In this document: piece by piece, positions 25,086-33,653 of the stretch
How positions within the stretch are numbered: position 1 is the stretch's first letter
How the letters are laid out: the number at the start of each line of letters is the position of its first letter
Assembly: GCA_964564025.1 (NCBI GenBank)
Contig: CAZLZO010000009.1
Span: forward strand, 1-46,527
Reading direction: 5' to 3'
Length of the DNA: 46,527 bases
Origin: DRYM01 sp964564025
GTDB taxonomy: Archaea > Thermoproteota > Thermoprotei_A > EX4484-217-1
The notes under the pieces: model-generated
The model's database searches: none
Seen by the model: only the letters and a program-made list of their open reading frames with translations
Told to the model about the DNA's origin: nothing
Position numbers and translations under genes: made by a program

Positions 25086-26479
25086 ATAGGAAATACTTCC
25101 TATACTCCTTGATAGTAATAGCATTCATAGCACTACTAGAAACCTTACCTACAATGCCTGGTTTAGCTACTGGAGCTTCCCCGCTAAATAGTGATTGGAA
25201 TGGAACATCAATTTACGCTTCAGAACTCGAGAAACTAGGTTACCGTGTTATTCCTGTTACAAGTTGGTCACGTATTTCACTAGAAAACTACACGAAAGTA
25301 CTTATCATTATAATCTCCCCTGAACTACCATATACTCAAAAGGATCTTGACGCAATAGAGAACATAGTTGGAAATGTGAAACACTCATCCTTCATAATAG
25401 CTGATGAGGGACCCTATGCTAACAGTGTTCTCCAAATACTTGGAAATAGGGTTTCAATAAACTATAAGGAAACACTTTATGGTCCGGGAAAAACGCCTTA
25501 TCCTTTGGTTAGGCTTGAAACACCTAGCGGTAAAATTTATCCTCTATTCTTAGATTACGCTTCGCCTATAGCTCCCGTTAATCCTTTAGGAATTAATGTT
25601 AAAGGCTATGTTTCCGGAGAATACGTTGCAATATATTATAGAATGGATAATGTTGAAGTCTACGTTTTAGGTGATGGATCTATTTTCATAAATAGAAATT
25701 TAATGTTAAGTCCTCAGCTAAAATATTTAGACTTTGCTTTAGAATTAACTAAGGAGCTTGCGCCAAACCCTAGAGAAACACTTGTCCTCTTTGAAGCATC
25801 AAAATATCCTGTAAAACCAGTTACACCTCAAGAATTATTCCTTATGGGTGCTGCAACATTAAACTTTAAGAACATATTGTATGCTATAGCAATATATCTT
25901 CATCCGATAATGTGGTTTCCGAAGCTTGCTTCAAAAATACTTTCATTAGAAAATAAGATACTTCAACAATACATTATGTCTATAGGGTATTTAGCGGCAT
26001 TAGCTTTAGCAACAATATTATTCCTTGTAAGAGGAAGAATGGGTAAGATAATTGGTGCTAAACAACATGTTATTGATTTTCCGGAAAAACCTCCTGAAGA
26101 ACTAGACATACTTGTAGATACACCTATCAGAAGAGTTGTAATAGCTAAAAAAGTTAAGCTTTCAAGCGCTGATTTCGAATCACTTTATGAAACATTAGAC
26201 GTTGCTTTTAAGAAAACAGTTGGTAAATCTTTTGAAGACGCAGGATTCATTAGCGACTTAGCTAAGCTTACAGGATTAAATATTAGAGACATCGAGGAGT
26301 ATGTTAGAGAGATGATTAAGCTTAAAAGAAAAATTGAGAGGAAAAGCTTCTTCCCCATAGTTCTATCATGGAATAAGACTGTTAGGAAATTACTTATAAA
26401 ATCAGAGGCTATTTTAGAAAAGTTAGGTACAACCCTTATGGAAAGTAAAGGCATAGAATATGTTGTGAGAAAAATATAA
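25082..26479 (+). CDS. DUF4350-like membrane protein of the moxR cluster
   Basis: The N-terminal half is a DUF4350-like domain: a start helix, then ATGASPLNSDWNGTSIYASELEKLGYRVIPV, a strand with VLIIISPELPYTQKDLDAIENIV and FIIADEGPYANSVLQIL. This fold resembles a glutamine-amidotransferase-like Rossmann domain without a visible catalytic Cys. A membrane helix (YLAALALATILFLVRGRMG) follows near residue 310 and a helical cytoplasmic tail completes the protein. DUF4350 genes are regular neighbours of moxR, DUF58 and DUF4129. The start is TTG 25082, overlapping the preceding stop. It ends convergent with the SIMPL gene 36 bases away. Confidence 0.75.
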   Translation: MNRKYFLYSLIVIAFIALLETLPTMPGLATGASPLNSDWNGTSIYASELEKLGYRVIPVTSWSRISLENYTKVLIIIISPELPYTQKDLDAIENIVGNVKHSSFIIADEGPYANSVLQILGNRVSINYKETLYGPGKTPYPLVRLETPSGKIYPLFLDYASPIAPVNPLGINVKGYVSGEYVAIYYRMDNVEVYVLGDGSIFINRNLMLSPQLKYLDFALELTKELAPNPRETLVLFEASKYPVKPVTPQELFLMGAATLNFKNILYAIAIYLHPIMWFPKLASKILSLENKILQQYIMSIGYLAALALATILFLVRGRMGKIIGAKQHVIDFPEKPPEELDILVDTPIRRVVIAKKVKLSSADFESLYETLDVAFKKTVGKSFEDAGFISDLAKLTGLNIRDIEEYVREMIKLKRKIERKSFFPIVLSWNKTVRKLLIKSEAILEKLGTTLMESKGIEYVVRKI

Positions 26480-26515
26480 TTAAGTTAGTATGGTTCTCAA
26501 AAATCGCTAATGAAG

Positions 26516-27376
26516 TTATTCGCTAATTTCGTAAACCACTGTTACAGTAACCGTTACTGCAATACCCTTACCGGTCTCTATAGGTGTAGGGGGAACTGCG
26601 GTTACTTCAGCAACACCATATTTCAGAGGATAATAAGCTGCCGCCGTAGGCATTCCTAATGCAACAGATTTTACGCCAACTATTTCAACACCTAATGCTT
26701 CAGCAAGTCTTTCAGCCTTAGCTCTAGCATCATTAACTGCTTCCTCTATTGCGTCATTAACTAAGCTTTTCCTTCTGTCTTCGGAAAGACCAAATGTCAA
26801 TCCATAAAGTCTATTGACACCCAAGCTCACAGCTTTAGAAGCTATTTCACCTGCTTTTTCTAAATCATCAATTTCTACTTTAAAAGAATAGGTAGCTACA
26901 TATCCTTTAAGAATCTTTTCTCCACCTGACCAATCATATAGGGGGTAGAGATTCACGTACTCCGTTTTTATGGAAACTACACCTTCCTCTCTTTTAAGCT
27001 CGTCAATAACTTTCTTAGCTTTTAAAACAACTTCTGAATAAGCTTCAACAGCATCTTTTACGGGTTCTTCAGTTTCTATAGCTAAACTTAGATATACTCT
27101 ATCAGGTTCAGCGTAGAGAGTGGCTGATCCAGTTACCATAAGTGTTTTTCCACCATAGTCTATAGAGTATATTGATACTTCTCTATCATATGCTTCAACA
27201 ACGCCTATACCCTCACTCACTGGGGCTTTTGTAGGGCTTTTTTGCGGTGTTTCCGGCATAGTACCATATGTGTTCATAAACGTTGAAAGAGCTAATGAAG
27301 CCAAAACTAACGCTACAACTATTATTAATGCTTTAACCAATGACTGCACTATTTTAACACCTAACTTTACATGCAA
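26516..27376 (-). CDS. SIMPL-domain (DUF541, YggE/BP26-like) membrane-anchored protein
   Basis: After an N-terminal anchor helix (ALIIVVALVLASLALSTFM) the protein shows the SIMPL/DUF541 pattern: VTGSATLYAEPDRVYLSLAIETEEP, VEAYSEVVLKAKKVIDELK, GYVATYSFKVEIDDLEKAGEIASKAV and AIEEAVNDARAKAERLAEALG, then VTVTVVYEI at the end. The family forms outward-facing rings or channels in bacteria (BP26) and is tied to oxidative stress (YggE), but its function in archaea is unsettled. The linker before the domain is rich in Pro and Thr. It starts at ATG 27376 and stands alone. Confidence 0.88.
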   Translation of the reverse strand: MHVKLGVKIVQSLVKALIIVVALVLASLALSTFMNTYGTMPETPQKSPTKAPVSEGIGVVEAYDREVSIYSIDYGGKTLMVTGSATLYAEPDRVYLSLAIETEEPVKDAVEAYSEVVLKAKKVIDELKREEGVVSIKTEYVNLYPLYDWSGGEKILKGYVATYSFKVEIDDLEKAGEIASKAVSLGVNRLYGLTFGLSEDRRKSLVNDAIEEAVNDARAKAERLAEALGVEIVGVKSVALGMPTAAAYYPLKYGVAEVTAVPPTPIETGKGIAVTVTVTVVYEISE

Positions 27377-27430
27377 GCGGAGCTTATTTAATCTAGAGTT
27401 TAGAACACAAGATTCTCTAAATTAAGGTAA

Positions 27431-28519
27431 TTACATCTTAGATTTAGCTATAATATCCATGGTTTTAATTATAAGGTATCTTAATTTCTGAGGTATTCTT
27501 TCTAAACCTATTTCAATAAATCCTCTAATAATTATAGAAACGGCTTCTTCTTCAGTAAAACCTTTAGCCATAAGATAGTTTAAGGCATCTTTAGATATTC
27601 TACCTATACTTGCTTCATGGGTCAACATGGTTTCAGGAATAATACTTTCTAAACGCGGTATTGTAGTTATTTTAGCATTATTACTTAAAAGAAGTCCATG
27701 ACATTCAATATGTCCTCTTGTTTCAGGAGCATAAGCTGATATTGAGGCTTTACTTATCACACGTGAATTATCCTTGCCGAGAATTCTGCTTCTTAATTCA
27801 ACTGTTGAACCTTCACCTTTTAAAGAAGCATTTACTTCATAGTTCATTTGTGAAGAACCCTTACCTATAATTACCATGTCGGATCTAGCCGTTGAGTTCT
27901 TTCCTTCCAAAAACATGTCGATAAGATATTTTATTTTGTAAAGAGGTGTTAAATTAATGTAGTACTCATATAGTTCAGCATAATTAGCTATAAACGCTTT
28001 AGTATAGGATGAAACAGCGACCTTAGGCATCCAATTATGTAACATTACGCTTATTAGCTTCGCTCCTTTTCCAAGGTAAACCCCTGTTAAACCAACATGT
28101 GCTCCCTCTTTAACATAAGCTAAGCATCCCTTAGCGGCAACGGCTTCGCCATGATCTTCAATTATATATAGGTTAGCTATTTTCTGAGTAAACCCTGGTT
28201 TTGATAGGGCGAAACATGTGAAAATGGGTTCGCAAACTCTTACTCCTTCGGGAATATAAAGAAGAACTCCTCCACTCACTTTCTTAGGTATTTTTATGCC
28301 TATTTTTTCAGAATACTTTTCTATGAGATCTCGGTGTTCCTTAATTGCCTCTCTAATGTCTAAGTATAATATATTGTATTTTCTAAGTTCCTCTGAGAGG
28401 GCTTTAAAAACTAATGTTTCGTCAAGAAAGAATGAGCCTCCTCTTTTAACTTCTAAACCTAAGGCTGAAGCTTTTTCTAAAGCTCTTTGAACAACTTTTC
28501 TCATGTCAACTTTAGTCAT
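27431..28519 (-). CDS. SufB/SufD-like Fe-S cluster scaffold (SmsB-type)
   Basis: This is a SufB/SufD-family scaffold protein. The beta-helix core appears from about residue 95 (GVLLYIPEGVRVCEPIFTCF) and includes EDHGEAVAAKGCLAYV and EGAHVGLTGVYLGKGAKL. The C-terminus has the classic HIECHGLLLSNNA-type strand (here RGHIECHGLLLS) and LTHEASIGRISKDALNYLMAKGFTEEEAV. At 362 residues it is shorter than bacterial SufB and is the only SufB/D gene seen. With the SufC gene 4 bases upstream it forms a two-gene system like the minimal SmsCB form described for archaea. A C-C-H set possibly for cluster binding is visible at Cys in KGC and in the ECH stretch. Confidence 0.9.
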   Translation of the reverse strand: MTKVDMRKVVQRALEKASALGLEVKRGGSFFLDETLVFKALSEELRKYNILYLDIREAIKEHRDLIEKYSEKIGIKIPKKVSGGVLLYIPEGVRVCEPIFTCFALSKPGFTQKIANLYIIEDHGEAVAAKGCLAYVKEGAHVGLTGVYLGKGAKLISVMLHNWMPKVAVSSYTKAFIANYAELYEYYINLTPLYKIKYLIDMFLEGKNSTARSDMVIIGKGSSQMNYEVNASLKGEGSTVELRSRILGKDNSRVISKASISAYAPETRGHIECHGLLLSNNAKITTIPRLESIIPETMLTHEASIGRISKDALNYLMAKGFTEEEAVSIIIRGFIEIGLERIPQKLRYLIIKTMDIIAKSKM

Positions 28520-28523
28520 TTCT

Positions 28524-29264
28524 CTACTTCACCTTATGTGCTTTAAAAAGCGAATAACCATACCTCATAACTTTCTCGAAAACTCTTAGTGCCGTGTCTT
28601 CGTAAACTATTTTCCCTGAAATCATAACGTATCCTTTATCTAAATTTTTAAGGTATTTTAAAATATAACCTTGATGAGTAACTAAAAGCACTCCGACGTT
28701 ATTTTCCACTAACTCGTTTATTACATCAGCTATTAACCTTATACTTTCAACATCAACTCCGCTATCTGGCTCGTCAAGTAAGGCAATTTTTGGTTTTTGA
28801 AGAACAACTGTTAGAAGTTCCGCTCTCTTTTCTTCGCCTCCGCTGAATCCCTGACTAAAGCTTCTACTATAAAGGTATTTGAGGCCAAGTTTTTCAGCAA
28901 CGTTTTCCTCGAATGTTTTTGAGGAGTACTTTTCCGAAATAGCTTTGGCTAAGTAGCCTAGTTTAATATGTAATTTTGGCGTGCTTTGGAAAGCGATGCT
29001 TATGCCCTTACGTGCTCTAATCCATGGAGGATCATCGGTAATGTCTTCTCCATTTAAAAATATTTTCCCCTTAACTAACTTGTACTCTGGGATACCTACT
29101 ATAGCTTTGAGAAGAGTTGTTTTCCCGGAAGCATTAGGACCCATGAGCACATTAATTCTACCTTCACGTACCTCTAAAGTAGCTGACTTAACAACTATAG
29201 TGTTTTCAACCGCAACACTTACAGATTGGACTTTCAGCATTGCTTCATCTCGCCTTTCAACCAT
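28524..29264 (-). CDS. sufC: SufC-type Fe-S assembly ATPase (SmsC-type)
   Basis: The protein is the ABC-type ATPase of the SUF system. Walker A is GPNASGKTTLLKAI at about residues 42-55, the signature is FSQGFSGGEEKRAEL, and Walker B is PKIALLDEPDSGVDVESIRL, whose DEPDSGVD form is diagnostic of SufC. The His switch follows as LLVTHQGYIL. It binds SufB and uses ATP to drive cluster assembly. The gene lies 4 bases upstream of the SufB/D-like gene. A longer than usual N-terminus begins VERRDEAMLKVQSV; ATG at codon 9 (MLKVQSVSV) could be the true start. Confidence 0.93.
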   Translation of the reverse strand: MVERRDEAMLKVQSVSVAVENTIVVKSATLEVREGRINVLMGPNASGKTTLLKAIVGIPEYKLVKGKIFLNGEDITDDPPWIRARKGISIAFQSTPKLHIKLGYLAKAISEKYSSKTFEENVAEKLGLKYLYSRSFSQGFSGGEEKRAELLTVVLQKPKIALLDEPDSGVDVESIRLIADVINELVENNVGVLLVTHQGYILKYLKNLDKGYVMISGKIVYEDTALRVFEKVMRYGYSLFKAHKVK

Positions 29265-29442
29265 GAGAGCACTTACTTTTACTTAAACATTTATTTTAAG
29301 AATAATTAGTATGTAACTATAGGAAAGACACATAAAAACTAGTTAAAGACTCCCTGATACATGTCATTTAGCTTTATGAACTACTGCTTCATTTTAATAT
29401 TTAAAGGATTTTAGAGAAACCTTAGATTGGAGGAGTGAAAAA

Positions 29443-29778
29443 GTGTCCGAGGAAGTAATTATTGCAACTACAGAGAACCTGCCGGGTTACAGGGTTGTTA
29501 AGGTTCTAGGTGTTGTTACGGGAAGTGTTGTTAGAGCGAAACATATAGGTAAGGATATTCTTGCCTCCTTAAGGAACATTGTTGGAGGCGAAGTTAAAGA
29601 ATACACTGAGCTGCTTAAGGAATCTAGGAGGGAAGCTTTAAGGAGAATGGTGGAGGAAGCGAAAAAGCTTGGGGCAAACGCTGTTTTAAACGTTAGGTTC
29701 TCTACTTCAGCAATAACTGCTGGAGCAGCAGAAATATTAGCTTATGGAACCGCAGTTAAAGTTGAAAAAATAGAGTAA
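29443..29778 (+). CDS. YbjQ/UPF0145 (DUF74) family protein
   Basis: The protein matches the YbjQ family: an N-terminal strand IIATTENLPGYRVVKVLGVVTGSVVRA, then GGEVKEYTELLKESRREALRRMVEEAKKLGANAVLNVRFSTS. Bacterial members are thought to form pentameric rings and some are noted as heavy-metal-binding-like, but function is unknown. The 111-residue length is typical. The start is GTG 29443, about ten bases after GGAGGAGTG. It stands alone between the SUF genes and a LEA14-like gene. Confidence 0.9.
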   Translation: MSEEVIIATTENLPGYRVVKVLGVVTGSVVRAKHIGKDILASLRNIVGGEVKEYTELLKESRREALRRMVEEAKKLGANAVLNVRFSTSAITAGAAEILAYGTAVKVEKIE

Positions 29779-29849
29779 AAAGCATTTTTAACTTAACACT
29801 GACTAAATATTTTTTACTAGAAAAGCTGAGAATTACGCACAGATGAAGC

Positions 29850-29882
29850 GCACATAGCTTCCCTCCCAAAGTGGGGAGGTTC
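29850..29882 (+). repeat. GC-rich hairpin before the LEA14-like gene, possibly a solo IS605 end
   Basis: CCTCCC at 29862-29867 pairs with GGGAGG at 29874-29879 around the loop AAAGTG. The hairpin stands a few bases before the next start codon, in an AT-rich area. The preceding GATGAAG at 29843-29849 resembles the end of archaeal tnpB genes (DEA), which suggests a solo right end of an IS200/IS605 element. A regulatory RNA hairpin is an equal alternative. Confidence 0.35.
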
Positions 29883-29888
29883 TCCTAG

Positions 29889-30380
29889 TTGGAAGTTTTT
29901 TACAGGGTAATCATTGTCGTAGTTTTAGGGATGATTATTTCTATAGCATTATTATCAATGTTTATGGAATTAAGGAGTATGCAGAAAATTAAAGTTATTG
30001 ATGTTGACTTAAGTGATGTAAAGCTTAATGACACACAACTATACTTAACACTCTATATTCACTTTTACAACCCTGCAAACATATCCATAGTTATTAACGA
30101 ATTAAAATATGATGTTTACCTTGAAAAAATTAAGGTCATAAGTGTTAGTGAAGAGAACATTAAGCTTGAAAAAGAAGTCAAAATGTTGAAAATACCTTTA
30201 GAGATAAGCTTGGAAAAACCCATATTCAGGCCTATTCTTAAAGCTGCAGCATTAAAGCACGTATTAAATTATAGGGTAAACTTGTACGTTAGGATATACA
30301 GAAGCAGTTTTTTAGGGATTTTTCGGAGAGAGTATACTTCACATAGTAGTGTTGAGGGATTAATTAGTTTAGAGTACTAG
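29889..30380 (+). CDS. LEA14/WHy-like protein with an N-terminal membrane anchor
   Basis: A membrane helix (VIIVVVLGMIISIALLSMFM) is followed by a beta-sandwich-like domain: VIDVDLSDVKLNDTQLYLTLYIHFYNPANISIVINELKYDVYLEK. The phrase YNPANISIVINELKYDVYL is the usual late-embryogenesis-abundant (LEA14/WHy) repeat strand in archaea. Role is unknown; such proteins are stress related or structural. The start is TTG 29889, right after the GC-rich hairpin at 29862-29879. The protein could face outside the membrane. Confidence 0.72.
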   Translation: MEVFYRVIIVVVLGMIISIALLSMFMELRSMQKIKVIDVDLSDVKLNDTQLYLTLYIHFYNPANISIVINELKYDVYLEKIKVISVSEENIKLEKEVKMLKIPLEISLEKPIFRPILKAAALKHVLNYRVNLYVRIYRSSFLGIFRREYTSHSSVEGLISLEY

Positions 30381-30409
30381 TTTAAACCGGAACCTTAATC
30401 TTCACCTTT

Positions 30410-31336
30410 TTATTTAACTCTTTTAGCTGTTATTAGAAGTACATGTTTTCCCAGCTCCTCTATTTCATTTAGTGCTTCAAGAACGGATGCTGAAGCTGGT
30501 AGAACGCTTAAGTCCTCTTTTCTACTGAGGATTTTTGAGTATTCAACCATTTTCCAGTCTGGAACAGCTATTGCTTTACCCTTAGTTGCCCATAGTGCTT
30601 TAAGTGCTTCTTCGCCATCAAATGATTCTCTAGCTACTAGTGGTTCATTATATTTTGTTTCTCTAACTTTCGCTAACTTAGTTACTCTTCTAAGCTTCTT
30701 CTGAAAACTAATAACTACCGGGTTTCCATGTATTGTCGAAACAGCTATTAGTTGGGGTAGCTTACTTATTTTGCCTCTTTCTTTAAGCATGAGTAATCCG
30801 TGAAATATTCCAGTAAGTGTTGTACCGTTACCTACAGGAACAGTTAGTGTTGTTGGCTCTTTTCCTAACTGGTTAACTATTTCAAAAGCTATCTTAGAAT
30901 AAGCCCTAATACTTATGGGTCTATTTTCAATACCTGGGTTCGCATTATACCAGTTATTAGCTATAGCATCTGTTCTACTCCTATAAACTGCTTCCTCATA
31001 TGTTCCTCTAACCCAAACTATTCTAGCACCTAATTTCGTGAGCTCTCTTATTCTTGTTCCAAAATAACCTCTAGGTAAATATATTACGGCATCCATTTCA
31101 GCACGTTTAGCAAAATACGCTATTGAAACACCATAATTACCGCAGGTAGCTGTAGTTATAGTATCGAAACCTTTCTTAAGAGCTTCAATAACGTGTTCTC
31201 TAGCTAACCTATCCTTATGGGTACCAGTAGGATTTACACCTTCATATTTGAGATAAACTTCTCTAATACGAAATATTCTCTCAATATTTACTGCTCTAAT
31301 GAGCGGCGTTACTTTATGTTCGGGAATTTTCACCAA
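30410..31336 (-). CDS. Threonine synthase-like PLP enzyme (fold type II)
   Basis: The protein is a fold-type II PLP enzyme of the threonine synthase group. The Schiff-base Lys lies in NPTGTHKDRLA near residue 42, the substrate loop is TATCGNYGVSIAYFAKR, and the phosphate-binding loop is VPVGNGTTLTGIF. At 308 residues it is shorter than archaeal ThrC, lacks the N-terminal zinc-ribbon part and has a reduced C-terminus. Threonine synthase, threonine dehydratase-like or cysteate-type chemistry cannot be told apart. The start is TTG 31336 or GTG 31333. No hom or thrB gene is adjacent, so a link to threonine synthesis is inference only. Confidence 0.8.
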   Translation of the reverse strand: MVKIPEHKVTPLIRAVNIERIFRIREVYLKYEGVNPTGTHKDRLAREHVIEALKKGFDTITTATCGNYGVSIAYFAKRAEMDAVIYLPRGYFGTRIRELTKLGARIVWVRGTYEEAVYRSRTDAIANNWYNANPGIENRPISIRAYSKIAFEIVNQLGKEPTTLTVPVGNGTTLTGIFHGLLMLKERGKISKLPQLIAVSTIHGNPVVISFQKKLRRVTKLAKVRETKYNEPLVARESFDGEEALKALWATKGKAIAVPDWKMVEYSKILSRKEDLSVLPASASVLEALNEIEELGKHVLLITAKRVK

Positions 31337-31656
31337 GACACTCTGTACCTCTTACATTATCTTAGTTAAAATGGAATGTTTAGTTAAAAAGTATTTCCCA
31401 AATAGTTTAGGAAGAGAAATTTCCGCTACACAAACAGCTGATATGTAGTGTGAATTTACAGAAAAGAACCTTTATAATTAAACCTTAAATGTTTAAAATA
31501 AGCTCTAACCGTTAAACCTACAGGGATATAGTAATTATTAATTCTTAAAAGGAAAAGAGCTTTTTAATTCCAAATTGATTAGAGAGTTTAAAGTGTTTCT
31601 TAACGGAGAAAAATGGAAAAAGAAAAGTTCGTATTTTTAGTTTCCCTTAAACTTAA
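31337..31656. other. Intergenic stretch of about 320 bases with no gene seen
   Basis: The region is AT-rich and I see no conserved reading frame or RNA gene in it. A box A-like CCTTTATAATTAAAC lies near 31470-31485. A small open frame starting ATG 31612 runs into the end of the PEBP gene and is not convincing. The promoter of the threonine-synthase-like gene should lie at its left edge. Confidence 0.5.
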
Positions 31657-32127
31657 CTATCTCCCATAAAGCCCTACTATTGCCCCATAAGCAACTATAT
31701 GGTCTTTTACAGCGCTTAGCAGCTGTCTAGGCCTAAGTCCTGCAGGCAACTCTAACTTCCTATCCAATCCAAGTATTAAGAAAACGTATCTATGAGGCCT
31801 CCCCGGAGGGGGACATGGGCCTCCATACCCTATTCTTCCAAAATCATTAATTCCCTGTACACCATAAGCTGTACTTGCCTCTTTAGGAACATTCTCTGGA
31901 AGCTCCCTTAAATCGGGTTTCATATTGTAAAGTAGCCAATGGTAAAATATCCCTATTGGAGCGTCTGGATCATACATTATTAACGCTTGCTCTTCTACTG
32001 GAACCGAAGGATTATCCCATTTAAGATGTGGTGAAACATCTGGCCCATCACATGTGTACTGAGTGGGTATTCTATCGTTATGTTTAAACGATAAGCTCTC
32101 AACTTTAAAGCTAGGATGTTCCTTCAT
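31657..32127 (-). CDS. PEBP-family protein (YbhB/YbcL, Raf kinase inhibitor-like)
   Basis: The protein belongs to the phosphatidylethanolamine-binding family. Signature stretches are RIPTQYTCDGPDVSPHLKW near residue 20, MYDPDAPIGIFYHWLLYNM, and GRIGYGGPCPPPGRPHRYVFLILGLD, which form the anion-binding pocket. The 156-residue length from ATG 32127 is normal for YbhB-like proteins. The frame is open upstream to 32256, but that part lacks family similarity, so I exclude it. The role in archaea is unknown. It is a single gene, convergent with nothing and divergent from the gene at 32296. Confidence 0.9.
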   Translation of the reverse strand: MKEHPSFKVESLSFKHNDRIPTQYTCDGPDVSPHLKWDNPSVPVEEQALIMYDPDAPIGIFYHWLLYNMKPDLRELPENVPKEASTAYGVQGINDFGRIGYGGPCPPPGRPHRYVFLILGLDRKLELPAGLRPRQLLSAVKDHIVAYGAIVGLYGR

Positions 32128-32295
32128 TATTCCAAGTGTTTTCAGAGGATGTAATTCCTTGGATTTCTTAAAGAATATCATCCTACAGTCCCCGTGTAAT
32201 ACTATAGTATTAAGGTGGGTAATAAGTGGAATCATGTTTAAACTAAAGTTAACCATTAAACCTATTTGTATCGTTAAACATATAGTTAGCTTGGT

Positions 32296-32700
32296 GTGTT
32301 AACCCTGAAACTTAGCATATACACTTTTAATGATTTAAAAAGATGCTATGGAATAGTACAGTTTGGCGGGAAAGAAGTAGGGAAGTTTAGGGAAAAAGTA
32401 GGAAACATGGAGATTGCTGAAGCGAAAAAACATGTTGAAAATGCATTAAACGTAAAAATTAGGAGCTTCAGCCTAGCACAAGGCAAACTTCTCTACGGGA
32501 ATCAAATGCTCGAAATGGTTTATTTAAGAATAGAAACTGACGACAATGATGAATACTTTTTCGAAGTATATGATGAGTCAATGTATGCTTCCTCAAATAC
32601 TGATGTCATGACTCTCTATAGGAAGGTAATTAGCATGGCTAAATACTTCATAGGTGACATAGAACTTCCAAAATCAAAACTAATAGGCTTCACAGGGTGA
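32296..32700 (+). CDS. Protein of unknown function, 134 residues
   Basis: I do not recognise the family. The start (LKLSIYTFNDLKRCYGIVQFGGKEV) and the middle (QMLEMVYLRIETDDNDEYFFEVYDE) are beta-rich, with two helices between and at the end. No membrane segment or cysteine-rich site is seen. It starts at GTG 32296 and the next gene, a zinc-ribbon protein, follows 9 bases after its stop, so the two are probably co-transcribed. Confidence 0.55.
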   Translation: MLTLKLSIYTFNDLKRCYGIVQFGGKEVGKFREKVGNMEIAEAKKHVENALNVKIRSFSLAQGKLLYGNQMLEMVYLRIETDDNDEYFFEVYDESMYASSNTDVMTLYRKVISMAKYFIGDIELPKSKLIGFTG

Positions 32701-32709
32701 TGACAACTT

Positions 32710-32919
32710 ATGAAGATAAAGTGCCCTTACTGTGGATATGTAGGTGATTCTAAAGACTTCTACTTACTTTACGAAGCAGTAGTTAATGTAGCATTTTATA
32801 AGCCTTTAAGGGAGGAAAGGGAAAGACCGCCATTAATAATATGTCCGAAGTGCGGTAAAGCGTTTCCTTCAGGGGATTTTTACGGGAAAATTAGGGAGAA
32901 GTTGGGGAGGAAACAATAG
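32710..32919 (+). CDS. Small two-CxxC zinc-ribbon protein
   Basis: The 69-residue protein has CPYCGYVG near residue 5 and CPKCGKAFPSGDFY near residue 46. The four cysteines form a zinc ribbon with about 37 residues between the knuckles. Such small ribbons are common in archaea and often bind nucleic acid or act as adaptors. It starts at ATG 32710, 9 bases after the preceding gene. Its end overlaps the convergent YhfC-like gene by 29 bases. Confidence 0.72.
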   Translation: MKIKCPYCGYVGDSKDFYLLYEAVVNVAFYKPLREERERPPLIICPKCGKAFPSGDFYGKIREKLGRKQ

Positions 32920-33571
32920 TTTTTCGTGAAAAAACGATTAAAGCTATTGAAGCCGGTATTAAAGCTAAAGCTAAAAATCCCTCTATAATCCATGGATTCT
33001 TAGTTAGTTGTAGAAGAAAGACTGCATATAAATTCGCTAAAGCATGTAAGCTTATCGGAACAGTAATAAATCTTAACCCCTTAATAATAACGTAAACTGC
33101 AACAAAAGTTAAAGCAATATGAAATAATGTTGCAATGTTTCTCTCTAAAGCTCCTGGAACTAACCTAACCCAGTCAACATTGAGAGCAAGCCCAACATAT
33201 GCCGCTTGAAAAACATATATTATTAAAGCCTCTGTTAAACCCCAACCTAAACCGAACGATACTAAGGTGTTAACGTTTACGTTTTCCTTACCCTTAAGAA
33301 CATGTTTAAGTAGAAAATACCTTGCAGGTTCTTCAAAAACACCTGCTAAAATAGATGAAGCCGCGGCTACGGCAACATAGTCCCCTTGAAAATACCTTGA
33401 AATAAGAGCTAGTAGAGGCATTCTAGCAATTAAAGCTATAAACCATCCACCACCTCCTATTATCGCTGTAAGAAGCAATTTAAACTTCATTTTAGATATG
33501 AAAGCTAGCGCTAATAAGCTAGGCAATATGGCTAAAGCCAGCGGTATTATTAGCATCATGTTTAGAGCCAA
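32891..33571 (-). CDS. YhfC-type intramembrane glutamic protease (putative)
   Basis: The protein has about seven hydrophobic segments. It carries GVFEEPARYFLLK (EExxR-type motif) near residue 78, LGWGLTEALIIY, a His in LFHIALTF, and PISLHALANLY, which together match the YhfC family within the CAAX-protease/PrsW-like superfamily of intramembrane proteases. The pair of Glu residues and two His are the likely catalytic or metal-type residues. Substrate is unknown. The start ATG at 33571 diverges from the membrane protein at 33654. Its 3' end overlaps the zinc-ribbon gene. Confidence 0.78.
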   Translation of the reverse strand: MALNMMLIIPLALAILPSLLALAFISKMKFKLLLTAIIGGGGWFIALIARMPLLALISRYFQGDYVAVAAASSILAGVFEEPARYFLLKHVLKGKENVNVNTLVSFGLGWGLTEALIIYVFQAAYVGLALNVDWVRLVPGALERNIATLFHIALTFVAVYVIIKGLRFITVPISLHALANLYAVFLLQLTKNPWIIEGFLALALIPASIALIVFSRKTIVSSPTSP

Positions 33572-33653
33572 CTATTAAAACCTCTAAAATAGCTTAAAAA
33601 CACAATACTATATTAGCTATTTCAATTTAAACTATAAAGAGGCATAGGTATGT

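Noticed and set aside
31612..31670. Small frame starting ATG 31612
   Set aside because: It runs antisense into the PEBP gene end, codes for only about 18 residues and has no signal for translation.
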